A stretch of DNA of 64,000 bases from positions 1 to 64,000 of the forward strand of contig NZ_BBYR01000005.1 in the NCBI RefSeq assembly GCF_001293525.1. The letters are read 5' to 3'. Shown here one piece after another: positions 7,400 to 14,913 of this stretch (its first letter is position 1; each line of letters opens with the position of its first letter). This DNA is from Pseudideonella sakaiensis. GTDB taxonomy: Bacteria; Pseudomonadota; Gammaproteobacteria; Burkholderiales; Burkholderiaceae_C. The notes beneath the pieces were generated by a model that saw only the letters and a list, made by a program, of their open reading frames with translations, did not search any database and had not been told where the DNA came from. Both the position numbers and the translations under genes were made by a program.

Positions 7400-8026
7400 C
7401 TATGCCAGCAGTGCGCCGTCCGGTTCGACGGCCCACGGATGCGGCAATTCCCGGAACAGGCCATTCAGCGCGAGCCGGAACCTCGCGGTGGGTCGCTCAC
7501 GGTCCAGGTTGCCGAAGACACCGCAGACCCGCACGCCTTGGTCATCCCGATCGTCTTCGCCCGACCAGAACGCACCCAGCCGGCCATGTGAGTGAAGGTC
7601 GATTGCGACAAGCTCGTCTGCGGCCAATGCTTCGATCCGGTACCTCACGTGACCGGGCCCGACCTCGATGGCCTCATGCATGGCGAGGCGCAAAGCACCG
7701 CTGCGCGCGTCGTAGACCAGCGCGCCCGCCGCCTCGTTGGGCAACGCCCTGCGCGCGGCGGCGATGAACCGCTCCAGCAATCCCAAGGGAATGACGCCGA
7801 AGGCGAACGTGATGGCCTCGGCCGCCGCCCCGTACGGCAGGTGCATGCCGACCTCCGCGACCCGTGTCGTGCAATCGAGCCAGGGCGTCTTCATCTGCAC
7901 GAACAGGCCGTTTCGGGCGAGCAGCATGCGCTGCCCGCTCGCGTGCGGCTCCAGCGCGCCGAATCGAGGCACGGCGACCACAGGGCAACTGACCCCGATG
8001 GCCGCGTCGCGCGGGTCAGCCGTCAT
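7400..8026 (-). CDS. PRTRC system protein A, JAB/MPN peptidase, 208 aa
   Basis: The JAMM zinc-metalloprotease motif is complete: Glu98 in NEAAGALVY, then HSH-x7-S-x2-D in DLHSHGRLGAFWSGEDD (His145, His147, Ser155, Asp158). JAB domains in bacterial ubiquitin-like operons are thought to trim the precursor or remove the modifier from targets. The ATG at 8026 overlaps the end of the E2-like protein B gene by 11 bases, so the two are translationally coupled. An N-terminal half of about 95 residues precedes the catalytic core and is of unknown function. Identification rests on motif and position in the ParB-E-C-F-B-A-ThiF order. Confidence 0.9.
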   Translation of the reverse strand: MTADPRDAAIGVSCPVVAVPRFGALEPHASGQRMLLARNGLFVQMKTPWLDCTTRVAEVGMHLPYGAAAEAITFAFGVIPLGLLERFIAAARRALPNEAAGALVYDARSGALRLAMHEAIEVGPGHVRYRIEALAADELVAIDLHSHGRLGAFWSGEDDRDDQGVRVCGVFGNLDRERPTARFRLALNGLFRELPHPWAVEPDGALLA

Positions 8027-8771
8027 GCTTGGCTCCGCGGGACTGCAAGGCCTCGCCCAGGGCGCGGTCGAGGTCGACCAGCGTCCGCTCCGGAAACACG
8101 ACATGCTTGCCGTCGAGCATGTCGCGCCAGAACCGGTAGGCCCCGCCACGGTAGCGTACGAGGTTGCTGTGCACGTTGGGATGCGTGAACCAGCTGTCGA
8201 AGAACGCGCTGGTCCATTCGTCGAGCTTCTCGGCCGTCGCGCGCTCCGGCAGGTCCACGTTGCCCACGCAAATCTGGCCGCTCTCCCAGACATTGAAATA
8301 CGGCGCACGGAACAACCTCGTGCTGTCCTTCGGCCGCGCCGCCCCCTTGATCGCCCAGACAAACCACTTGCGCGCGGTCGTCACGCAGAACACCAGCCCT
8401 GGATGGCTGACGACCTCGGAGCGTTCGCCGGCGACGAGTTGGTCTTCGGGGCACCGGAACCAGATTCGTCGCATGCCCGGCGGCACCCACCATGCGATCG
8501 CAGCCGAATCCTGGAAGATCAACCTGTCCGGGATGAAGCCGCCGTCCTGTCGCTTCATCAAGCTGCGGGCCAGGCGCAGCACTGCGAACGCCGTCATCGG
8601 GCGTCCAGGCAAGATCGTCGCGCCTCCGCCCTGGTTCGCGGCGATGTCGTGCACGGTTGCAAAACTTCCGCCGCCCTTGCTCGCGTAGACCAGGATCGCC
8701 CGTCGCAGATGCATTTCAGCGGGGCCTTCCTCGGTCACGCTGAACTTCACGTCTTGTTGAGGTTCGTTCAT
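8016..8771 (-). CDS. PRTRC system protein B, E2-like, 251 aa
   Basis: A member of the prokaryotic E2-like D family, a predicted ubiquitin-conjugating-enzyme fold. After an alpha/beta N-terminal part comes IWFRCPEDQLVAGERS, a SHPGLVF strand, and the segment APYFNVWESGQICVGNVDLP. The last is reminiscent of the HPN...G-x-ICL region of true E2 enzymes and makes Cys168 the candidate catalytic cysteine. It would receive the ubiquitin-like protein C from the ThiF-like E1. The gene lies 21 bases after protein F and overlaps protein A by 11 bases. The family assignment is firm; the chemistry is inferred. Confidence 0.88.
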   Translation of the reverse strand: MNEPQQDVKFSVTEEGPAEMHLRRAILVYASKGGGSFATVHDIAANQGGGATILPGRPMTAFAVLRLARSLMKRQDGGFIPDRLIFQDSAAIAWWVPPGMRRIWFRCPEDQLVAGERSEVVSHPGLVFCVTTARKWFVWAIKGAARPKDSTRLFRAPYFNVWESGQICVGNVDLPERATAEKLDEWTSAFFDSWFTHPNVHSNLVRYRGGAYRFWRDMLDGKHVVFPERTLVDLDRALGEALQSRGAKHDG

Positions 8772-8792
8772 CGGAACTCCTTGCTCTCACGG

Positions 8793-9791
8793 TCACTTCG
8801 CGGACCAGTCTCCCTCGCAGAGTTGCCAGATCAAGCCGTCCAGCGCCCGTGTCGCCCGGCACCACGGCCGCATGGCGTCGAACCAGCGGGCCAATGTCTC
8901 GTGATCCTCGACAGCGATCGTGAGTTCGCCGCAGGTCTCGAAGTAGTCGCCGCTTTCCGAGATCATCTGTTCGTAGTCGTCGAGCACTCGCGTGGTGAGT
9001 TCATCCTCACGGCCCCAGGCCAGGACGCCCGAGAAGCCGACGAAGCGCCCCTCGCGGAAGGACCAGTCGTACTCGGGCAAGTCCACAGCGCGGACGCTCA
9101 TGAGGCTCTCGACCACGTTGGCAATGCGACGATCTGATGTGGACTCGGCGATGCGCTGCAAGGTGCGTCGGCCAACCGGCCTCGACCGGCCCCCAAGCGC
9201 CCAGCGCGGGAACGTGCCGTCGAACATCGCCCGCGTCACCATGGTGTCGCGCATGGCCTTGCGCTCGTCGGCATCGTCGCCGCAGGCCTCTTCCAGGGCC
9301 ATGTCCTCGTCGGACTCGCCGTACCAGTAGGCGTCGCTGGCGCATTCCATGACGATGGCGGGCGTGTAGATCGGCAGCGTTCGGAACGCCTGCCGCTCCA
9401 GCACATGCAGGACCGTGCGGCCGAGCCTGGGTTGGTGGCGCTCCAAGAACTCCAGGGCCGGCCCCGCGCAGCGCACGCCGAAGGACTCGCCGCCCCACTC
9501 GATGGTGCACGACGGCCCCACAGCGTGCCCGGCATCGCTGCCGGCCTCACGCAGGTTCATCGCGAAGTACGGCCGCAGCATGCGCAGCGCACCGAGTTCA
9601 CGGCGGACCCAACCCTCCAGCACGGTCTGGCAATCCCGGAGGTGATCTGGCCCCGGCCGCGCCGGCATCAAGGCAGCATCGACGATGCCGGTGCGCAGCA
9701 GGGTCCGGGCCAGCAGCGCCCCACGACGGCGGGACGCCTGTGGCACCAGGGCGCAAGGAATGCCGGAGTCAACGACGGGCAGCTGAAACAT
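8793..9791 (-). CDS. PRTRC system protein F, 332 aa
   Basis: A cytoplasmic protein beginning MFQLPVVDSGIPCALVPQAS, with many aromatic and acidic residues (DAYWYGESDEDMALEEACGD at about residues 180-200) and no recognisable catalytic motif, signal peptide or membrane segment. Its length and position between the ubiquitin-like protein C and the E2-like protein B match PRTRC system protein F, a family defined by its cassette and without known biochemistry. A role as substrate adaptor or target of the conjugation machinery is possible but unproven. Confidence 0.85.
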   Translation of the reverse strand: MFQLPVVDSGIPCALVPQASRRRGALLARTLLRTGIVDAALMPARPGPDHLRDCQTVLEGWVRRELGALRMLRPYFAMNLREAGSDAGHAVGPSCTIEWGGESFGVRCAGPALEFLERHQPRLGRTVLHVLERQAFRTLPIYTPAIVMECASDAYWYGESDEDMALEEACGDDADERKAMRDTMVTRAMFDGTFPRWALGGRSRPVGRRTLQRIAESTSDRRIANVVESLMSVRAVDLPEYDWSFREGRFVGFSGVLAWGREDELTTRVLDDYEQMISESGDYFETCGELTIAVEDHETLARWFDAMRPWCRATRALDGLIWQLCEGDWSAK

Positions 9792-9793
9792 GG

Positions 9794-10075
9794 CTAGAAC
9801 AGTGGCGGAAGGAGCGCGCCGCGTACCACCATGCGGTCCTGTCGATCCGCGTGGGGCTGGCCGCGCACGTCTTCGGCGAACTGGTGGACGATGCTGCTCA
9901 CGAAAGCCAGTTTCGCCTCGCCCATTGCGGCTTCAAGGGCTCCGGCCTCGCCCTCTCCGGGCTGCGCGAGGAACCGGTCCAGGCGCGCGGCATAGCGCGC
10001 GACCGGATCGTCCTCAGCCCTTGGTGCCGACCGCGCGCTTGAAGGCGATTTCCTGGACGCCACGAACGACCTCAC
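9794..10075 (-). CDS. small hypothetical protein within the PRTRC operon
   Basis: This frame lies between proteins C and F and ends 2 bases before the F start. The core, from about EDDPVARYAARLDRFLAQPG to the end (HQFAEDVRGQPHADRQDRM...), is acidic and helical and looks coding. The ATG at 10075 overlaps the 3' end of the protein C gene by 62 bases, so translation may instead begin at an unrecognised start near 10015, coupled to the C stop. It is not part of the standard PRTRC set that I know. Function unknown. Confidence 0.55.
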   Translation of the reverse strand: MRSFVASRKSPSSARSAPRAEDDPVARYAARLDRFLAQPGEGEAGALEAAMGEAKLAFVSSIVHQFAEDVRGQPHADRQDRMVVRGALLPPLF

Positions 10076-10220
10076 CGACCTGGGCCTCGGCCGTCAGCAG
10101 TTCGGGGTACTGCGCGGCGTAGACCTCCTTGACCTGTTCGACGCTCATGCCGGGAATGTCCGGCAGCGTCATCCCGTTGTACTTGAAGCAACGGGCGAGA
10201 GCGGCAACGACGATGGACAT
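10014..10220 (-). CDS. PRTRC system protein C, ubiquitin-like modifier, 68 aa
   Basis: A very small protein matching the prokaryotic ubiquitin-like/PRTRC-C family: MSIVVAALARCFKYNGMTLP, a proline-marked loop (DIPGMSVEQVKEVYA) leading into a helix, and a flexible end KRAVGTKG with a C-terminal glycine. A terminal Gly is what an E1-like enzyme needs for adenylation, and none has to be exposed by cleavage here, so the JAB protein A may act as a deconjugase. GGAGGCAACC precedes the ATG. The gene follows protein E after 12 bases. Confidence 0.88.
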   Translation of the reverse strand: MSIVVAALARCFKYNGMTLPDIPGMSVEQVKEVYAAQYPELLTAEAQVGEVVRGVQEIAFKRAVGTKG

Positions 10221-10232
10221 GGTTGCCTCCCT

Positions 10233-10721
10233 TCACGCACCGAAGAGATCAGGCACGCCCGGTCCTGCAGCGGAAGTCGCGGCCGGCACGACAGCGGGTG
10301 GCGTTGCGGGCGCATCGTCGGCGTCGTCTCCACCATGCTCGTCGTCTGCGTCGTCGTCGCCGGCCGCTGCCCTAGGTGCTGCGACCCGCTGCGCGGGCTT
10401 GGTGCCGGCCTTCGTCACGGCATCGGCGCCCTTCTTCACCGCCGCAGCCTTCGCCGCTTCGATCACTTCGTTGGTCGCGGCCACCTGCTCGTCCAGGCTG
10501 GCGCGATGGGTCGCGTAGCTGAGCACGGCCTGCACGAAGCCGGCATCCAGTTCGTCGGGGACAGCCGTGAGCTTGAGCGGCATCGCCAGCGCGGGGACGT
10601 CCCTGCCGCCCTCCGAGTGCTTCGGCACCACCACCACGGTCATGAGGCCGCTGGCCTCGTCGGCCGACAGCAGCAGGCTGAACGCGCCCTGTGCTGCCAG
10701 CGGAAAGAGTTCCTTGAACAT
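10233..10721 (-). CDS. PRTRC system protein E, 162 aa
   Basis: The N-terminal domain (MFKELFPLAAQGAFSLLLSA, then a beta-rich part with GLMTVVVVPKHSEGGRDVPAL) matches the PRTRC protein E family. It is followed by a helical linker (about residues 75-105) and a low-complexity tail with an acidic run (GDDDADDEHGGDDADDA) and Ala/Pro repeats, ending VPDLFGA. The tail could be a flexible interaction arm. A strong AAGGAG lies upstream of ATG. The gene is 72 bases downstream of the ParB-like gene, across a short region with a GAGGG-ATGA-CCCTC hairpin. Confidence 0.85.
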   Translation of the reverse strand: MFKELFPLAAQGAFSLLLSADEASGLMTVVVVPKHSEGGRDVPALAMPLKLTAVPDELDAGFVQAVLSYATHRASLDEQVAATNEVIEAAKAAAVKKGADAVTKAGTKPAQRVAAPRAAAGDDDADDEHGGDDADDAPATPPAVVPAATSAAGPGVPDLFGA

Positions 10722-10793
10722 CGCTTGAATCTCCTTTTTCGAGAGGGATGACCCTCGAATTGATCCTATGGGTCACCCCTCGTTTGTCGAGGC

Positions 10794-12617
10794 TCACGCC
10801 GCGTGCGCGGGCTCTGCCTCTTCTCGGCGTTCCGCGGGCGCATCGGCAGCCGCGTTCGACTCGCGGGCCGGCTCCGCGCGCTCGGCGTGTTTGAACTTGC
10901 GCCGTGGGTAGCGCATCGCCTTGGGCACCGCGCCCTTGTAGGTGAAGCCCTCGACCGCCAGCAGCGCCTGGATGAACTCGCTTCGCTTGCCGGCCTTGGC
11001 CTTCGCGTAGCGCTCGCCCATCGCCTTCTTCAGGCCGACTTCTTCCGCAAGCGACTCCAGTTCGCTCACCGTCAGCAGTGCCAGATAAGCCTCGTTGAGC
11101 GTGAAGTGCCGCGCCTCGTCGACTTCGAGGTAGTTCAGCAGCGCCTCGAGGCCTTCGGTGTCGATGCCGTAAGCGGCTGACGCCGTGACCGCCTTGACAA
11201 GCGCCTCCAGCGCGCCTGCGTCCACCGCGTCGGCCTGCTCCAGCATCTTGCGCAGGGGAGCGTCACCCAGGTTCGGCTTCTTGATGCCGGCCAGCTTCAC
11301 CGCCACGTCTGCGTACCGATCCGAATGGATGGCTCGCGTTTCACGCGCCAGCACCAGTGCCGTCAGTGCGCGGTGGTTGCGCTCGCCCTGCACCATCAGC
11401 TGGTTCGCCACCGTCTTGCGCCAGAACTCGATGCGGTGCGCCACGACCTTGCCCGGCACCGTGTTGCGCGGCTTGGCACTCTCGGCGACCGAGCCCTCCG
11501 GCGTGGCGCCCTTGGCCTTGCTGTCGCCAGCCCCGGCCGCGTCCCTCGCCGGCGCGGCCGGCTTGCTCGCTGCCCGCTCGGCCTTCCGCCGGGCGGCCAC
11601 CTTGGTGCTGTTGCACGCAGCATCGAAGCACAGCGACTCGGCGACCTCGCCGTAGTGGCCCGGGATGGCCGACACGCTGCACCCGAAGTTCGCGCAGCCC
11701 TTGCAGGCCTCCATCTGCTCTGCGCCCACGCCCAGGGGGCCATCCGCCGCCACTGCGAGGGGTACGAAGCCATCTTCCGGCTTGATGAACCGGATCACCT
11801 GGAAGCGTTCGCGCAGCGGCTCGGCTCGCGCCTGCAGCGCCGCCATCGTGAGTTCGTCGTAGTGGGTCGGGTGCTGGCAGTAGCCCTCACCGATGGAGGC
11901 GTCGAACAGGGCGGCCTGCTGCGCCGAGTTGTGCGGACAGCCCAGGCACTGCGCCGTGTCGAAGATGGCCTCGGACAGCCGTTTGGCGTACTGGCCGAGT
12001 TGCTTCTTCAACACCTCGACCGGCACCTTGTGCTGCAGGATGCCGGCCAGCACCTTCACCTGGCGGTCCTGCGGCAGGCCGGCCAGCAGTTCCGCGTGTC
12101 CGATGCTGATGTGCGGGTGACGCTCGATGACGGCCTTCTGGACCTCCGGCGCGCAGTTCAGCAGCAGCAGCCGGTTGTCCAGTTCGCGCGGCTTCCAGCC
12201 GAGCTGGTTGGCGGTCTTCTCCTTGTCGCCGGCGTTGAACCGCAGCAGATCGGCGGCGCCCTTGGCTTCCTCGATGGCGCTCGGGTTGTCGCGCCCCTTG
12301 TTCTCGATGATGCCGAGCGCCCGCGCCTCGGCATCGCTCAGGTCCTCGATGGTGACCGGCATGTCGTAGGTGTCGCCGTACTGCTCACCGGCGACCATCC
12401 AGCGGCGATGGCCGTAGACGATCTCCCACACCCCGTCCCGGCTGGGATGCGGTCGCACCATGATCGGGCTCTTGATGCCACCGGCCGCCTTCACCTGCTC
12501 GCGCAGGTCGGCAAGGGCCTTCGCGTCGTAGTGCTCCCGGTAGTTCTGGCCCGGCACGATCTGCCGCACCTGAAGGGTGGGCTGCACCGGCCGGTCCAGC
12601 GTCGTTGCGTCGTTCAT
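10794..12617 (-). CDS. PRTRC system ParB-family protein, 607 aa
   Basis: The N-terminal 110 residues form a ParB/Srx-type CTPase domain: IVPGQNYREHYD, IKSPIMVRPHPSRDGVWEIV and the phosphate-binding GHRRWMVAGEQ. A KorB-like HTH region follows (IIENKGRDNPSAIEEAKGAA, then KTANQLGWKPRELDNRLLLL). The middle has two cysteine clusters, CLGCPHN with a later C-x-H and CKGCANFGC, which look like metal sites. The C-terminal half is Ala/Lys-rich and helical. It heads the PRTRC operon and is distinct from the ParB of the 53.5-55.8 kb replicon. A DNA-binding or loading role for the cassette is likely; segregation is not shown. Confidence 0.9.
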   Translation of the reverse strand: MNDATTLDRPVQPTLQVRQIVPGQNYREHYDAKALADLREQVKAAGGIKSPIMVRPHPSRDGVWEIVYGHRRWMVAGEQYGDTYDMPVTIEDLSDAEARALGIIENKGRDNPSAIEEAKGAADLLRFNAGDKEKTANQLGWKPRELDNRLLLLNCAPEVQKAVIERHPHISIGHAELLAGLPQDRQVKVLAGILQHKVPVEVLKKQLGQYAKRLSEAIFDTAQCLGCPHNSAQQAALFDASIGEGYCQHPTHYDELTMAALQARAEPLRERFQVIRFIKPEDGFVPLAVAADGPLGVGAEQMEACKGCANFGCSVSAIPGHYGEVAESLCFDAACNSTKVAARRKAERAASKPAAPARDAAGAGDSKAKGATPEGSVAESAKPRNTVPGKVVAHRIEFWRKTVANQLMVQGERNHRALTALVLARETRAIHSDRYADVAVKLAGIKKPNLGDAPLRKMLEQADAVDAGALEALVKAVTASAAYGIDTEGLEALLNYLEVDEARHFTLNEAYLALLTVSELESLAEEVGLKKAMGERYAKAKAGKRSEFIQALLAVEGFTYKGAVPKAMRYPRRKFKHAERAEPARESNAAADAPAERREEAEPAHAA

Positions 12618-13153
12618 TGGGACTCCTTCTGTCTGAGTGCGCTTCCTTCGAAGCGTGAAGCCATGTTCCCGCGGCCTCGGCGTCGCTCAAGGGTTGCGCC
12701 CCAGGCTCTGCGCTCGACCGGCTTGCGCCTGCGCCTACGCGGTCGGGCGCCGGCCGCGACCTCGCCGCGTCGGATGCCGTGTCGAGCCCGGCCGCCTGTC
12801 GGTCGCTCTACCTCGGCCCCCTTCGATCCGTCTTCGATGCCGTTCGCGGCGGGTCGAGTCGGTCCGAATGCAGGCATGCTTTCGCGCGCGGCCCGCACTT
12901 CAAGGTCGAAAGCTGCCAGATGAACCTGCGCCGCTGAAATTGAACCGTTGCAGGCCGCTCGCACGATGGCCATACTGTTCGCACCTTGTCCGGCCATCGG
13001 TCGGTCCTCATCGCGAGGAGGTGCCCATCGCGCAAGCGATGGCGTTTGCGGTCGTGACCCGCACAAGAATCCCTGCGCTGCCTTCGGGCAGTGCCATCCA
13101 CCCCAACCGGGCAACAGCCCGTTGGCTGGTGCCCTCATCCAACGGAGCGCACC
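12618..13153 (+). promoter_or_regulatory. divergent 536-bp intergenic region with shared leader element
   Basis: No gene is seen here. The region separates the minus-strand PRTRC operon from the plus-strand gene at 13154. A possible plus-strand promoter is TTGCAG-N17-CATACT (-10 box at 12971-12976). Downstream, CCATCGC-GCAA-GCGATGG forms a 7-bp stem-loop at 13025-13042, directly followed by GCGGTCGTGACCCGCAC at 13048-13064. The last element is identical at 37976-37992 and 46239-46255. A further hairpin around CGGGC-AACA-GCCCG lies at about 13103-13125, before the ribosome binding site. The promoter is read by eye and is tentative; the shared element is certain. Confidence 0.6.
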
Positions 13154-13402
13154 ATGTCATCCACTCAGGCCCTCCCTGCGGAGGCTCCCTGGATCCCTCA
13201 CGGTGTGATTCGCCTCGTCCGGCTCAAGCGCCAAGGCGCCTTGGGTCACGGTGACCTGGTGGCCACGCGCCGCCTCGGAACCTGCGAGGTGGTCTCGATT
13301 GCGTCCCCGCACTCGCTCACGGTGCGCGCGCTGGACAACCACACCCACTACCGCATCAGCGGCATCGACTTCGGCACGGGCGCCCGCCTTCGCGAAGTCT
13401 GA
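13154..13402 (+). CDS. hypothetical protein, 82 aa
   Basis: The start is set by CCAACGGAGCGCACC before ATG, the same leader ending as at 630. The product (MSSTQALPAEAPWIPHGVIR...) is beta-rich, with alternating hydrophobic residues (GTCEVVSIASPHSLTVRALD), and could form a small barrel of the SH3 or PRC type. No catalytic residues are apparent. It is the first gene of a plus-strand series reaching 16111 and the first downstream of the shared leader element, so it may be expressed with antirestriction genes elsewhere in the window. Confidence 0.65.
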   Translation: MSSTQALPAEAPWIPHGVIRLVRLKRQGALGHGDLVATRRLGTCEVVSIASPHSLTVRALDNHTHYRISGIDFGTGARLREV

Positions 13403-13430
13403 CCACGCACGCGGCCCAGGCCGCATTCAA

Positions 13431-13458
13431 CCCCCGAGGGATCACTGTCCCTCGGGGG
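13431..13458 (+). other. strong leader hairpin before the RadC-like gene
   Basis: CCCCCGAGGGA and TCCCTCGGGGG form a perfect 11-bp stem with a 6-base loop (TCACTG), 28 bases after the stop of the preceding gene and 36 before the next start. There is no T-run. It could end transcription weakly or protect the 3' or 5' end of an RNA. Confidence 0.65.
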
Positions 13459-13494
13459 GGCCGGTGTTCCCTCTTCCATCAAGAGGTCCACACC

Positions 13495-14085
13495 ATGAAT
13501 CTCACCCTCCTGGATCGCGATCAACTCGAAGCGATCCTGCTGAATCCGTCCAGCGAAGCGGCACAGCCGCTCGTCTGCTCCGACAACGCCGTCGTGGCCT
13601 ACCTCCAGGTGCCCGCCACCGCGCGCGACGGGCGACTGAGGCACGTGCTCGCCGCGGCTCACGAACTGCTCACGCGCATCGCAGCCGAGGCGATCAGGGG
13701 TCGCTCGCTGATCGACTCGCCCACGGTCATGAAGGACTTCCTGCGGGTGTACTTCGCCGGCGCGGAGCGCGAGACCTTCGTCGTGGTCTTCCTCGACGCG
13801 AGCCATCGCGTCATCGAAGTCGAAGAACTGTTCGCCGGCACGCTGACGCAGACCTCGGTCTATCCGCGGGAAGTGGTCAAGCGCGCGCTGCACTTCAACG
13901 CCGCGGCCGTGTGCCTGAGCCACGTGCATCCTTCGTCGCAGACGGAGCCGAGCCGGGCCGACGAGGCGCTCACGAGCGCGCTGCGCCAGGCGCTGTCGCT
14001 GATCGACGTGCGGGTCATCGACCACATCATCGTCGCGGCCAACGGCAGTTCTCTGACCTCAATGGCGGAGCGTGGACTGCTGTGA
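13495..14085 (+). CDS. RadC-type JAB-domain protein, 196 aa
   Basis: The C-terminal half carries the RadC/MPN+ motif in CLSHVHPSSQTEPSRADEAL, equivalent to the HNHPSG-x2-xPS-x2-D of the family, with one His-x-His pair, the Ser and the Asp kept. An upstream Glu in EVEELFAGTL completes the JAMM set. The middle strand ETFVVVFLDASHRVIEVEEL is also typical. It lacks the N-terminal HhH domain of chromosomal RadC, as do most plasmid- and island-borne RadC proteins, which often lie beside antirestriction genes. The biochemical role of that group is not established. The stop overlaps the next start (GTGA). Confidence 0.88.
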   Translation: MNLTLLDRDQLEAILLNPSSEAAQPLVCSDNAVVAYLQVPATARDGRLRHVLAAAHELLTRIAAEAIRGRSLIDSPTVMKDFLRVYFAGAERETFVVVFLDASHRVIEVEELFAGTLTQTSVYPREVVKRALHFNAAAVCLSHVHPSSQTEPSRADEALTSALRQALSLIDVRVIDHIIVAANGSSLTSMAERGLL

Positions 14086-14279
14086 CCGAACTCACCGACA
14101 GCGTGGGCGACCACTGGGTTCCCGCCTGCGGCGGCACCGAGCGGCCGACGAGAACGCGCACCGGTCGGACGTTGCTCTACATGTGGAACACCACCCAGGG
14201 CGAGCACGCGTACTACGACTGCGAGCGCGACATCTTCCTCACCGATGACGAGGCCCGCGCGGCGCTCGCCCTCGACTGA
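14082..14279 (+). CDS. hypothetical protein, 65 aa
   Basis: A GTG start overlaps the TGA of the RadC-like gene, indicating translational coupling. The product (TELTDSVGDHWVPACGGTER...) has the segment LLYMWNTTQGEHAYYDCERD and an acidic end. The two Cys and two His suggest a small metal-binding or disulfide fold, but none is recognised. It is conserved-looking rather than random: the coding frame is uninterrupted and compositionally like its neighbours. Confidence 0.6.
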   Translation: MTELTDSVGDHWVPACGGTERPTRTRTGRTLLYMWNTTQGEHAYYDCERDIFLTDDEARAALALD

Positions 14280-14357
14280 CGGTGCGGGCGTCCCGGCCGG
14301 CACCCCATCCACTTCACGCGGCGCGCCGCAATGGCGCGCCGTCTTCGGAGCATCTTC

Positions 14358-14813
14358 ATGCAATTCATCGAAATCGGCCCGGTCCCGGGCGAGGAGAACT
14401 GCGCCCAGGTGGGCAGTCCCGACTACACCGAGGCCTCGTTGCGCGAGTGCGAGGTCTTCCGTCGCATGCTCTATCGGCTGTTCCCGGTCCCGGAGGGCCT
14501 GCCGGTGGCCTACGTCGGCCGCACCCATCCGCACGACTTCGGCAACTACCGCGAGGTCTCGATCCGGTACGACGACGCCAACAACGAGGCAGTCGAGTTC
14601 GCCTACGAGGTCGAGCGCTCGGCGCCGGCTTCGTGGGACTCGGTCGCCCGGTACGAACTCGCCTGGTACGAGCGCAAGCGGGCATACGACGTGGCGGTGC
14701 GAGAGCAGCGCCTGCAGCCCGAAGAGGTGCCGCCGCAGTTCGGCACCCCGGCGCCGCCGAACCTGCCACCGAACGCCAGCTTCTCCGAAATGCTGGCGAG
14801 CAACCCGCTGTAA
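14358..14813 (+). CDS. hypothetical protein, 151 aa
   Basis: ATG at 14358 (MQFIEIGPVPGEENCAQVGS...) follows CGGAGCATCTTC and is preferred over an ATG 27 bases upstream that lies within a hairpin-rich leader. The product is soluble, acidic and rich in aromatic residues (RMLYRLFPVPEGLPVAYVGR, DFGNYREVSIRYDD), and ends with a proline-rich tail. It could be an alpha/beta single-domain protein. No family is recognised; such proteins are typical of the RadC-linked plasmid gene series. Confidence 0.6.
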   Translation: MQFIEIGPVPGEENCAQVGSPDYTEASLRECEVFRRMLYRLFPVPEGLPVAYVGRTHPHDFGNYREVSIRYDDANNEAVEFAYEVERSAPASWDSVARYELAWYERKRAYDVAVREQRLQPEEVPPQFGTPAPPNLPPNASFSEMLASNPL

Positions 14814-14860
14814 AGCGTCCCCCTGCTGGCCGCTGAGCCGGCCGGTCAACCATCCCCGAG

Positions 14861-14889
14861 AGGGCGCTCGCCGCACGCGGCAGCGCCCT
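14861..14889 (+). other. leader stem-loop before the gene at 14914
   Basis: AGGGCGCT and AGCGCCCT make a perfect 8-bp stem around a loop that itself contains GCCGC/GCGGC, and the second arm is followed by a TTTTCTCTTCTT run. It looks like an intrinsic terminator placed directly before the AAGGAG of the next gene, so it could act as a leader attenuator. Confidence 0.55.
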
Positions 14890-14913
14890 TTTCTCTTCTT
14901 CAAGGAGAACCAG

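Noticed and set aside
6381-12617. Actin-like PRTRC protein D
   Set aside because: No protein with actin/Hsp70-type nucleotide-binding motifs was found in the cassette or nearby; it may be outside the window or absent.
10794-12617. PRTRC ParB-like protein as the partition protein of the replicon
   Set aside because: A dedicated parA-parB pair with palindromes lies at 53.5-56.0 kb; the PRTRC protein has cysteine clusters and no adjacent ParA.
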